DNA from: Clostridium acetireducens DSM 10703
GTDB lineage: Bacteria > Bacillota > Clostridia > Clostridiales > Clostridiaceae
DNA: 61,088 nt
Direction of reading: 5' to 3'
Assembly: GCF_001758365.1 (NCBI RefSeq)
Contig: NZ_LZFO01000013.1
Span: 1 to 61,088, forward strand
Every line of letters starts with the position of its first letter. The first letter of the stretch is position 1. The translations under genes were made by a program, and so were the position numbers. The notes under the pieces were generated by a model. That model searched no databases, was not told where the DNA came from, and saw only the letters and a list, made by a program, of their open reading frames with translations. Below are positions 1 through 6,818 of the stretch, piece by piece.

Positions 1-135
1 AAGTATTCACTCCTCTTTGTTGTGTATTTTTGGTGGTACTTAAATATTCGACATTTTGGGGTGAATTTCCTTTTTGAATAATAAAAAAGTTAGTAAAATC
101 AATGATTATAAAATATGAAATTTACTCAATTATAT

Positions 136-156
136 ATATACTATACAATAGTATAT
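136..156. promoter_or_regulatory. Perfect 9-bp inverted repeat, unknown operator candidate
   Basis: ATATACTAT and ATAGTATAT are perfect inverted arms separated by ACA, about 80 bp upstream of the rex start in the divergent spacer. The size and symmetry fit a dimeric repressor site, but the arms are all A/T except one C/G pair, so chance in this base composition is possible. No regulator can be named from the sequence. Confidence 0.3.
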
Positions 157-193
157 GGAATAATAGTAATTAATAAGAATTTGAAAGTAATGT

Positions 194-211
194 TTGTTAA
201 TAAATTATTAA
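194..211 (+). promoter_or_regulatory. Rex operator-like dyad upstream of rex
   Basis: TTGTTAA-TAAA-TTATTAA resembles the clostridial Rex consensus TTGTTAA-N4-TTAACAA. The left half is perfect and the right half matches 5 of 7. It lies 24 bp before the rex start codon, which fits autoregulation. The weaker right half makes this a candidate only. Confidence 0.45.
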
Positions 212-234
212 AATTGTTTGTATAGAGGTGTGTT

Positions 235-870
235 ATGGATAAGAAGAAGAATATATCAATGGCAGTAATTAAAAGATTACCTAAATATCATAGATATTTG
301 GCAGAGTTAATGAAAAATGATGTTGATAGAATTTCATCAAAAGAACTTAGTGAAAAGATAGGTTTTACAGCATCTCAAATAAGACAGGATTTAAACTGTT
401 TTGGAGATTTTGGACAGCAAGGGTATGGGTATAATATAAAAGAACTTTATAACGAAATTAGTATAATACTAGGTCTTACTAGAGAATATAAAACAGTAAT
501 AGTAGGTGCTGGTAACATAGGTCAAGCCTTGGCTAATTATACCAGATTTGAAAAATTAGGATTTTCTTTAGAAGGTATTTTTGATATTAATCCTAAATTA
601 ATAGGTTTAAAAATAAGAGATATTGAAGTAAAGGATATAGACTATTTGGAGCAGTTTTTAAAGAAAAATCACATTGATATAGGCGTAATTTGTGTTCAAA
701 GTAAAAATGCACAAAAAGTATGTGATATATTAGTTAAAAATAATGTAAAAGGAATATGGAATTTTGCTCCAGTTGATTTAGTAGTTTCAGAAGATATAAC
801 AGTTGAAAATGTTCATTTAAGTGATAGTTTAATTACTTTAAGTTGTTTATTAAATGAAAGAAATAATTAA
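235..870 (+). CDS. rex: Redox-sensing transcriptional repressor Rex
   Basis: Rex senses the NADH/NAD+ ratio: it binds operators when NAD+ dominates and leaves them when NADH rises, releasing fermentation genes. The 211-residue length is typical. An N-terminal winged helix (about 1-75, with TASQIRQDL at 45-53 in the recognition region) precedes a Rossmann domain whose GAGNIG loop at 91-96 binds NAD(H). The ATG follows an AGAGGTG ribosome site. It sits directly upstream of crt-bcd-etfBA, which carries a good Rex operator at 1041-1058, and has a weaker one of its own at 194-211. The family call is secure; the regulatory targets are inferred from these sites. Confidence 0.96.
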   Translation: MDKKKNISMAVIKRLPKYHRYLAELMKNDVDRISSKELSEKIGFTASQIRQDLNCFGDFGQQGYGYNIKELYNEISIILGLTREYKTVIVGAGNIGQALANYTRFEKLGFSLEGIFDINPKLIGLKIRDIEVKDIDYLEQFLKKNHIDIGVICVQSKNAQKVCDILVKNNVKGIWNFAPVDLVVSEDITVENVHLSDSLITLSCLLNERNN

Positions 871-890
871 AATTTTAAATTTTAATTATT
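862..890. terminator. A/T-only 14-bp dyad spanning the rex stop codon
   Basis: A perfect 14-bp inverted repeat with a single-base centre covers the rex stop codon. It is entirely A/T and is not followed by a clear T-run, so it would be a weak hairpin. It may mark the 3' end of the rex transcript but could also simply reflect base composition. Confidence 0.25.
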
Positions 891-972
891 GCATAGATAT
901 TGATAAATATACAATTACAAAATGCTAACAAATTTTTGTTGTTAAAAAAATGAGAAAAGTCTGAACTTAGTA

Positions 973-1001
973 TTGAAATATATTTAATTAAAGTATATAA
1001 T
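973..1001 (+). promoter_or_regulatory. Promoter of crt-bcd-etfB-etfA
   Basis: TTGAAA at 973-978 and a perfect TATAAT at 996-1001 are separated by 17 bp, a strong vegetative (sigma-A type) promoter. Transcription would start near 1008. The 5' end would then carry a small hairpin TGAAGC-GTTTA-GCTTCA (1007-1023), which could protect the messenger, and the Rex site lies about 33-50 nt into the transcript. Confidence 0.75.
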
Positions 1002-1040
1002 AAGAATGAAGCGTTTAGCTTCAATTATTTTTGAATGTAT

Positions 1041-1058
1041 TTGTTATAATATTAACAG
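1041..1058 (+). promoter_or_regulatory. Rex operator in the crt leader
   Basis: TTGTTATAATATTAACAG matches the Rex consensus TTGTTAA-N4-TTAACAA at all but two positions and has the correct half-site spacing. It lies downstream of the crt promoter and 27 bp before the crt start, so Rex would act here as a block to the elongating polymerase rather than by covering the -10. The rex gene is the immediate upstream neighbour. Confidence 0.75.
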
Positions 1059-1084
1059 ACAATTAATTTGTGGGGAGGATTATT

Positions 1085-1864
1085 ATGGAATTAAAAAACG
1101 TCATCCTCGAAAAAGAGGGTAAAATTGCTGTGGTTAAAATTAATAGACCTAAGCAACTAAATGCTTTAAATTCAGAAACCCTAACAGAATTAGAAGCTGT
1201 AGTAGATGAATTAGCATTAGATGATAATATCTTTGCAGTAATACTTACAGGAGAAGGAAAGGCATTTGTAGCAGGTGCAGACATAACAGAAATGAAAGAC
1301 TTAAGAACAATAGAAGGTAGAAAGTTTGGAATATTAGGAAATAGAGTATTTAGAAAATTAGAATTATTAGAAAAACCAGTGATTGCAGCTGTAAATGGAT
1401 TCGCATTAGGCGGAGGCTGTGAATTGTCAATGGCATGTGATATAAGAATAGCTTCAGCAAAAGCTAAATTTGGACAACCAGAAGTAGGACTAGGAATAAC
1501 CCCAGGATTTGGAGGAACTCAAAGACTTCCAAGATTAGTTGGAATGGGAATGGCTAAACAATTAATATATACATCTGAAATTATAAAAGCAGAAGAAGCT
1601 TTTAGAATTGGACTTGTAAATAAAGTTGTTGAGCCAGAAAAGTTAATGGATGAAGCAAAAGCTTTAGCCAACAACATAGCTGAACAAGCACCTATTGCTG
1701 TAAAGCTTTGCAAGGCAGCCATAAATAAAGGCATGCAATGCGATGTGGATACAGCATTAGCATATGAATCAGAAGTTTTCGGCGAATGTTTCTCAACAGA
1801 AGATCAAAAAGAAGGAATGACAGCATTCGTTGAAAAAAGAGAAAAATGCTTTAAAAACAGATAG
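1085..1864 (+). CDS. crt: Crotonase (short-chain enoyl-CoA hydratase)
   Basis: Crt interconverts (S)-3-hydroxybutyryl-CoA and crotonyl-CoA in the cytosolic butyrate/butanol pathway. The enoyl-CoA hydratase fold is clear: AGADITEM at 63-70 and ALGGGCEL at 107-114 form the oxyanion hole, and the two catalytic glutamates are E113 and E133 (QPE), 20 residues apart as in characterised hydratases. The ATG at 1085 was chosen because GGGGAGG at 1071-1078 is a good ribosome site for it; a GTG at 1070 overlaps that site. It is first in a tight run with bcd (13 bp), etfB and etfA. Confidence 0.96.
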   Translation: MELKNVILEKEGKIAVVKINRPKQLNALNSETLTELEAVVDELALDDNIFAVILTGEGKAFVAGADITEMKDLRTIEGRKFGILGNRVFRKLELLEKPVIAAVNGFALGGGCELSMACDIRIASAKAKFGQPEVGLGITPGFGGTQRLPRLVGMGMAKQLIYTSEIIKAEEAFRIGLVNKVVEPEKLMDEAKALANNIAEQAPIAVKLCKAAINKGMQCDVDTALAYESEVFGECFSTEDQKEGMTAFVEKREKCFKNR

Positions 1865-1877
1865 GAGGTAAAGGTAA

Positions 1878-3017
1878 ATGAATTTTGCATTAACAAGAGA
1901 ACAAGAATTTGTTAGACAAATGGTAAGAGAGTTTGCTGAAAATGAAGTTAAACCTTTAGCAGCAGAAATTGATGAAACAGAAAGATTCCCAATGGAAACT
2001 GTTGAAAAAATGGCTAAGTATAACATTATGGGTATACCATTTTCAAAAGAATATGGTGGAGCAGGTGGAGATGTTCTTTCATACGTTATAACTGTAGAAG
2101 AACTATCAAAAGTTTGCGCATCAACAGGTGTTATAGTTTCAGCTCATACATCATTATGTGCATCATTAATAAACGAACATGGAACAGAAGAACAAAAACA
2201 AAAATATTTAATTCCATTAGCAAAAGGTGAAAAACTTGGTGCTTTTGGTTTAACTGAACCAAACGCTGGAACAGATGCAGCAGGACAACAAACTGTAGCT
2301 GTTTTAGATGGAGACAACTATGTTATAAATGGTTCAAAAATATTTATAACAAATGGTGGAGCAGCTGATGTTTTCTGCATATTTGCAATGACAGATAAGA
2401 GCAAAGGCGTAAAAGGAATATCATGCTTTATAGTTGAAAAAGGAGATAAAGGATTCTCAATTGGTAAAGTAGAAGATAAGATGGGAATTAGAGCATCATC
2501 AACTACAGAACTTGTATTTGAAGATTGTGTAATTCCAAAAGATAGATTAGTAGGAAAAGAAGGAAAAGGCTTTGGTATAGCAATGCATACTCTTGATGGA
2601 GGAAGAATTGGTATAGCAGCTCAAGCTTTAGGTATAGCTGAAGGAGCTTTTGAAGAAGCTAAAACATATATGAAAGAAAGAAAACAATTTGGTAGATCAT
2701 TAGATAAATTCCAAGGATTAGCATGGATGATGGTTGATATGGATGTTCAAATCCAAGCAGCTAAGCATTTAGTATATGAAGCAGCATGGAGAAAAGACAA
2801 TGGACTTTCATATACAGTTGAAGCAGCAAGAGCTAAATTAGTTGCAGCTAATACTGCTATGGATGTAACTACTAAAGCAGTTCAATTATTCGGTGGATAT
2901 GGATACACTAAGGATTATCCAGTTGAAAGAATGATGAGAGATGCTAAGATAACAGAAATATATGAAGGAACTTCACAAGTTCAAAAGCTAGTTATAGCAA
3001 ATCATATATTTAAATAA
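1878..3017 (+). CDS. bcd: Butyryl-CoA dehydrogenase
   Basis: Bcd is the FAD-dependent acyl-CoA dehydrogenase that reduces crotonyl-CoA to butyryl-CoA. In clostridia it works as a complex with EtfAB, coupling this exergonic step to ferredoxin reduction by NADH (flavin-based electron bifurcation). The 379-residue length is standard. The family signatures are visible: LTEPNAGTDA near 133-142, the C-terminal RKQFGR segment near 273, and the catalytic glutamate in YEGTSQ (E363). The gene has its own AGGAGG site and is followed after 20 bp by etfB. Family call is secure; bifurcation is inferred from the conserved gene set. Confidence 0.96.
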   Translation: MNFALTREQEFVRQMVREFAENEVKPLAAEIDETERFPMETVEKMAKYNIMGIPFSKEYGGAGGDVLSYVITVEELSKVCASTGVIVSAHTSLCASLINEHGTEEQKQKYLIPLAKGEKLGAFGLTEPNAGTDAAGQQTVAVLDGDNYVINGSKIFITNGGAADVFCIFAMTDKSKGVKGISCFIVEKGDKGFSIGKVEDKMGIRASSTTELVFEDCVIPKDRLVGKEGKGFGIAMHTLDGGRIGIAAQALGIAEGAFEEAKTYMKERKQFGRSLDKFQGLAWMMVDMDVQIQAAKHLVYEAAWRKDNGLSYTVEAARAKLVAANTAMDVTTKAVQLFGGYGYTKDYPVERMMRDAKITEIYEGTSQVQKLVIANHIFK

Positions 3018-3037
3018 GAATAAGGAGGGTTTGAACT

Positions 3038-3817
3038 ATGAAAATAGTTGTTTGCTTAAAGCAAGTTCCAGATACAAATGAAGTTAAAATTGATCCAAAA
3101 ACAGGAACTCTTATAAGAGAAGGTGTTCCTTCAATAATAAATCCAGATGATAAAAACGCTTTAGAAGAAGCATTAGTTCTAAAAGAAGAAAATGGTGCAC
3201 ATGTTACAGTAGTAAGCATGGGACCACCACAAGCTGAAGCAGCTTTAAGAGAAGCTTTAGCTATGGGAGCAGACGAAGCTATATTAGTATCAGACAGAGC
3301 TTTCGCAGGAGCTGATACATTAGCTACATCAAATGCTTTAGCAGGAGCATTAAGACAATTAGATTACGATATAATATTTGCTGGAAGACAAGCTATAGAT
3401 GGAGATACTGCTCAAGTTGGACCAGAAATAGCTGAACACTTAGGACTTCCACAAGTTACTTATGTTGAAGAAGTAAAAGTTAATGGTAATGAATTAGAAG
3501 TTAGAAGAGCTTGGGAAGACGGATATGAAACTCTAACAGTAAAAACACCAGTTCTTTTAACAGCTATAAAAGAATTAAATGAACCTAGATACATGAGTAT
3601 AGGAAACATTTTCGAAGTTTTCAATAAGGAAATTAAGGTTTGGAGTGCAGATGATATAAAGGTTGATAAATCCCTTCTTGGCCTTAAAGGTTCAGCAACA
3701 AAGGTTAAGAAGTCAATGACAAAAGAAGCAAAAGGTAAAGGTGAAGTAGTTAACATGCCACCTAAAGAAGCAGCAGCATATGCGGTTTCTAAATTAAAAG
3801 AAAAACACTATATTTAA
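3038..3817 (+). CDS. etfB: Electron transfer flavoprotein subunit beta
   Basis: The beta subunit of the electron-transfer flavoprotein partners Bcd and, in bifurcating clostridial complexes, holds the NADH-proximal FAD. The 259 residues begin with the typical MKIVVCLKQVPDTNEV segment, and the ETF-beta signature GDTAQVGPE lies at 122-130, where a flavin or nucleotide phosphate is bound. It lies 20 bp behind bcd and 20 bp ahead of etfA, each with its own AGGAGG-type site, so the three genes are clearly cotranscribed. Nothing is truncated or unusual. Confidence 0.95.
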   Translation: MKIVVCLKQVPDTNEVKIDPKTGTLIREGVPSIINPDDKNALEEALVLKEENGAHVTVVSMGPPQAEAALREALAMGADEAILVSDRAFAGADTLATSNALAGALRQLDYDIIFAGRQAIDGDTAQVGPEIAEHLGLPQVTYVEEVKVNGNELEVRRAWEDGYETLTVKTPVLLTAIKELNEPRYMSIGNIFEVFNKEIKVWSADDIKVDKSLLGLKGSATKVKKSMTKEAKGKGEVVNMPPKEAAAYAVSKLKEKHYI

Positions 3818-3837
3818 TAGAGTAGGAGGGATTTTAA

Positions 3838-4857
3838 ATGAATATAGCAGATTACAAAGGCGTTTGGGTATTTGCTGAACAAAGAGACGGAGAACTTCAA
3901 AAAGTTGCTTTACAACTTTTAGGAAAAGGAAGAGAATTAGCTGATAAATTAGGAGTTGAATTAACTGCATTACTAATTGGTGATGAAGTTGATAATATAG
4001 CAGAAGAATTAGCAGCTCACGGAGCTGACAAAGTTCTATATTTAGAACATCCACTATTAAAGCATTTTACAACTGATGGTTATGCAAAAGTTATATGTGA
4101 TACAGTAAATGAAAGAAAACCAGAAGTAGTATTAGTTGGTGCTACATTCTTAGGAAGAGACTTAGGACCAAGAGTTGCTGGAAGACTTAACACAGGTTTA
4201 ACAGCAGATTGTACTGGACTTGATGTTTCAGAAGAAAGAAACTTATTAATGACAAGACCAGCTTTTGGTGGAAACTTAATGGCTACAATAGCTTGCGAAG
4301 AAAGAAGACCTCAAATGTCAACAGTAAGACCAGGAGTTTTCGAAGCTTTATCAAAAACTGATAAAAAAGGTGAAATAGAAAAAGTTACACCAGCAATTGC
4401 TGAATCAGATATCAGAACTAAAGTTGGCGAAGTTGTTAAATCATTAAAAGACGTTATTGACATCAGTGAAGCTGAAATATTAGTATCTGGTGGTAGAGGA
4501 ATAGGTTCAAAAGAAAAATTTGAATTATTAAAAGAATTAGCAGATGCATTTGGCGGAGATGCTTCAATATCAGGATCCCGTGCTACTGTAGATGCTGGTT
4601 GGATTGACAAAAACTATCAAGTTGGACAAACAGGAAAAACTGTAAGACCTAAAGTTTACATAGCTTGCGGTATTTCAGGAGCTATTCAACATTTAGCAGG
4701 TATGTCAGACAGTGATTTCATAATTGCTGTAAACAAAGATGAAGATGCACCAATAATGCAAGTTGCAGACTTAGGATTAGTAGGTGACTTAAACAAAGTA
4801 ATTCCAGAAATGATAAATGGAATAAATGCATTAAAAGCTGCAGAAGAAAATAAATAG
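3838..4857 (+). CDS. etfA: Electron transfer flavoprotein subunit alpha
   Basis: The alpha subunit carries the electron-transferring FAD that passes electrons to Bcd. The 339 residues show an N-terminal adenine-nucleotide-hydrolase-like domain (about 1-190) and the C-terminal FAD domain with the signature around GQTGKTVRPKVYIACGISG in the last 80 residues. Unlike some clostridial EtfA proteins it has no N-terminal ferredoxin extension. It ends the crt-bcd-etfBA run; a perfect 12-bp hairpin at 4866-4895 separates it from hbd. Confidence 0.95.
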   Translation: MNIADYKGVWVFAEQRDGELQKVALQLLGKGRELADKLGVELTALLIGDEVDNIAEELAAHGADKVLYLEHPLLKHFTTDGYAKVICDTVNERKPEVVLVGATFLGRDLGPRVAGRLNTGLTADCTGLDVSEERNLLMTRPAFGGNLMATIACEERRPQMSTVRPGVFEALSKTDKKGEIEKVTPAIAESDIRTKVGEVVKSLKDVIDISEAEILVSGGRGIGSKEKFELLKELADAFGGDASISGSRATVDAGWIDKNYQVGQTGKTVRPKVYIACGISGAIQHLAGMSDSDFIIAVNKDEDAPIMQVADLGLVGDLNKVIPEMINGINALKAAEENK

Positions 4858-4865
4858 TTAATACA

Positions 4866-4895
4866 ATACTTGCCTATTTAATTATAGGCAAGTAT
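4866..4895 (+). other. Perfect 12-bp hairpin between etfA and hbd
   Basis: ATACTTGCCTAT and ATAGGCAAGTAT pair perfectly around a 6-nt loop, 9 nt after the etfA stop. No T-run follows, so this is unlikely to be a full terminator. A messenger-stabilising or processing hairpin, or a partial attenuator that lowers hbd relative to bcd-etf, is more likely. Confidence 0.55.
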
Positions 4896-4952
4896 ATAAA
4901 ATATTAAATATAGTATAATATATATATATTTAAAATTTGAGGAGGGTTTTTT

Positions 4953-5810
4953 ATGATTAAAAAGGTAGCTATTGACGGTCGTGGTACTATGGGTACAGGT
5001 ATAGCACAAGTTTTTGCTTCAAAAGGATATGAAGTAATAATAAAGGTTAGAAACATAGACCCATCTCTTACTAGAAAAGGTAAGGCAGGAGTAAAAACTA
5101 ACCTTTCAAAAAGAGTTGCTAAAGGCAAAATGGAAGAAGCAGATATGAATGCAATTCTTGATAGAATTACAGAAACTACAGATATAAATGATTTAAAAGA
5201 TTGTGATTTAATAATAGAAGCAGCAAGTGAAGATATGGAATTAAAGAAAAAAGCATTTGCTGAATTTGATAAAGTTTGTAAGCCAGAAGCAATATTAGCT
5301 ACAAACACATCATCTCTTTCAATAACAGAAATAGCATCAGCTACTAATAGACCAGAAAAAGTAATAGGAATGCATTTCTTTAATCCAGTTCCAGCTATGA
5401 AACTAGTAGAAGTAATCAGAGGAATAGCTACTTCACAAGAAGTTTTTGACGCTATAAAAGAAGCTTCAGAAGCTATAGGAAAAACTCCAGTTGAAGTTGC
5501 TGAAGCTCCAGGATTTGTTGTAAACAGAATATTAATTCCAATGATCAATGAAGGTATCGGAATTTTAGCAGAAGGTATTGCTTCAGCTGAAGATATAGAT
5601 ACATCAATGAAACTTGGCGCTAATCATCCAATGGGACCTCTAGCTTTAGGAGATCTTATAGGATTAGACGTATGCTTAGCTATAATGGAAGTACTTTATA
5701 CTGAAACAGGAGATTCAAAATACAGACCACATCCATTACTAAGAAAATATGTTAGAGCAGGATACTTAGGAAGAAAAACTAAAAAAGGATTCTTTGATTA
5801 TACAAAATAA
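4953..5810 (+). CDS. hbd: 3-hydroxybutyryl-CoA dehydrogenase, probably NADPH-linked
   Basis: Hbd reduces acetoacetyl-CoA to (S)-3-hydroxybutyryl-CoA, the substrate for Crt. The 285 residues comprise a Rossmann domain and an all-helical C-terminal domain; the catalytic pair is H141 (GMHFFNP) and E153. The glycine loop is G9-R-G-T-M-G14, with an unusual arginine at position 10 and D8 in place of a hydrophobic residue. At the end of the second strand, where NADH-specific relatives carry an acidic residue, this protein has I30-K-V-R33, recalling the NADP-dependent C. kluyveri enzyme. The gene follows etfA by 95 bp and is ended by a strong terminator. Function is secure; cofactor preference is inferred. 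Confidence 0.93.
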   Translation: MIKKVAIDGRGTMGTGIAQVFASKGYEVIIKVRNIDPSLTRKGKAGVKTNLSKRVAKGKMEEADMNAILDRITETTDINDLKDCDLIIEAASEDMELKKKAFAEFDKVCKPEAILATNTSSLSITEIASATNRPEKVIGMHFFNPVPAMKLVEVIRGIATSQEVFDAIKEASEAIGKTPVEVAEAPGFVVNRILIPMINEGIGILAEGIASAEDIDTSMKLGANHPMGPLALGDLIGLDVCLAIMEVLYTETGDSKYRPHPLLRKYVRAGYLGRKTKKGFFDYTK

Positions 5811-5820
5811 GGCAATTTTA

Positions 5821-5854
5821 AAAAAGCCATTGAAGTTTTCAATGGCTTTTTTTT
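5821..5854 (+). terminator. Rho-independent terminator after hbd
   Basis: AAAAAGCCATTGAA pairs with TTCAATGGCTTTTT around GTT, followed by more T. It closes the butyrate gene block and separates it from nfnAB. Confidence 0.9.
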
Positions 5855-5859
5855 AGAAA

Positions 5860-5888
5860 TTGAGAATTTTAAAAAAATAGTGTATAAT
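5860..5888 (+). promoter_or_regulatory. Promoter of nfnAB
   Basis: TTGAGA at 5860-5865 and a perfect TATAAT at 5883-5888 with a 17-bp spacer. The predicted start near 5895 falls inside the dyad at 5888-5906. Confidence 0.7.
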
Positions 5889-5906
5889 TAGATTATATAA
5901 ATCTAA
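5888..5906. promoter_or_regulatory. Perfect 7-5-7 dyad over the nfnAB transcription start
   Basis: TTAGATT-ATATA-AATCTAA is a perfect inverted repeat that overlaps the last base of the -10 box and the predicted start of transcription, the classic position for a repressor operator. It does not resemble the Rex consensus. The regulator is unknown. Confidence 0.5.
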
Positions 5907-5927
5907 GTTTAAGATGGAGGAATGAAT

Positions 5928-6818
5928 ATGTATAAAATATTAACTAAAAAGCAATTGGCGCCAAAAATATACATGATGGATATTGAAGCACCAAGAGTAG
6001 CAAAATCAGCATTACCTGGTCAATTTATAATTTTAAGAATTGATGAAAAAGGTGAAAGAATACCTCTAACTGTATGCGATTACGATAGAGAAGCAGGCAC
6101 TATAACTATAGTATTCCAAGTAATTGGTGGATCAACTATGGAATTAGCAAAATATGAAGCTGGAGACGCTATAGCTGACTTTGTTGGACCACTAGGACAA
6201 CCTTCAGAACTTGTACATGAAGAAAAAGAATCTTTAAAGAAAAAGAAAATAATTTTTATTGCCGGTGGAGTTGGTGCTGCACCAGTATATCCTCAAGTAA
6301 AATGGTTACATGAACATGGAGTAGATGCAGATGTTATAATCGGCGGAAAGTCCAAAGATTTTATACTTTTTGAAGATGAAATGAAAAAAGTAGCAGGAAA
6401 TGTTTACATAGCTACAGATGATGGTTCCTATGGATTTAATGGTATGGTTACAGATTGTCTAAAAGATTTAGTTGAAAATCAAGGAAAGAAATATGATTTA
6501 GTAGTTGCAATAGGACCTATGATAATGATGAAGTTTGTTTGCAAATTAACAAAAGAATTAGGTTTAAAGACAATTGTAAGCTTAAATATGTTAATGGTTG
6601 ATGGTACAGGAATGTGTGGAGCTTGTAGAGTAACTGTAGGCGGAGAAACTAAATTTGCATGTGTAGATGGACCAGAATTTGATGGTCACCAAGTAGATTT
6701 TGAAGAAGCTATGAGAAGACAAGCTATGTACAAAACAGAAGAAGGAAAGCTATTCTTAGAAGCGCAAGAAAAAGCAGAAGGTCATGTGTGTCACGTTGGT
6801 TTAGGAGGCGATAAATAA
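5928..6818 (+). CDS. nfnA: NADH-dependent ferredoxin:NADP+ oxidoreductase, subunit A
   Basis: NfnA is the small FAD/[2Fe-2S] subunit of NfnAB, which uses reduced ferredoxin plus NADH to reduce two NADP+ (and the reverse). The protein resembles PyrK-type ferredoxin reductase subunits: an N-terminal FAD barrel with PLTVCDY, an NAD-binding domain starting at FIAGGVGAAPVYPQ, and C-terminal cysteines for the cluster in MCGACRVTV and FACVDGP. The ATG at 5928 was preferred over the one at 5922 because GGAGG at 5916-5920 is only one base from the latter. It overlaps nfnB by one base. Older annotations call such genes sulfide dehydrogenase or gltA. Confidence 0.9.
   Translation: MYKILTKKQLAPKIYMMDIEAPRVAKSALPGQFIILRIDEKGERIPLTVCDYDREAGTITIVFQVIGGSTMELAKYEAGDAIADFVGPLGQPSELVHEEKESLKKKKIIFIAGGVGAAPVYPQVKWLHEHGVDADVIIGGKSKDFILFEDEMKKVAGNVYIATDDGSYGFNGMVTDCLKDLVENQGKKYDLVVAIGPMIMMKFVCKLTKELGLKTIVSLNMLMVDGTGMCGACRVTVGGETKFACVDGPEFDGHQVDFEEAMRRQAMYKTEEGKLFLEAQEKAEGHVCHVGLGGDK

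Larger units (their letters stand above)
1..234. other. Divergent intergenic region upstream of rex
   Basis: No coding region is visible. On the minus strand the first bases read GAGGAG (complement of 9-14) followed by about 8 nt to the window edge. This looks like the ribosome site of a divergent gene whose start codon lies just outside the window. The stretch also holds a perfect 9-3-9 dyad at 136-156 and a Rex-like dyad at 194-211. No convincing -35/-10 pair for rex was identified. Confidence 0.4.

Noticed and set aside
47-53. TTCGACA as a reverse Spo0A box
   Set aside because: A single 7-base match in A/T-rich DNA is expected by chance and there is no second box or SigH-type promoter beside it.
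926-944. TAACAA and TTGTTA half-sites upstream of the crt promoter as a second Rex operator
   Set aside because: The halves are in everted orientation with 7 bp between them, unlike the TTGTTA-N6-TAACAA arrangement that Rex recognises.
4904-5548. Long minus-strand open frame opposite hbd
   Set aside because: It is antisense to a well-conserved gene; its composition mirrors the hbd codons and there is no ribosome site.
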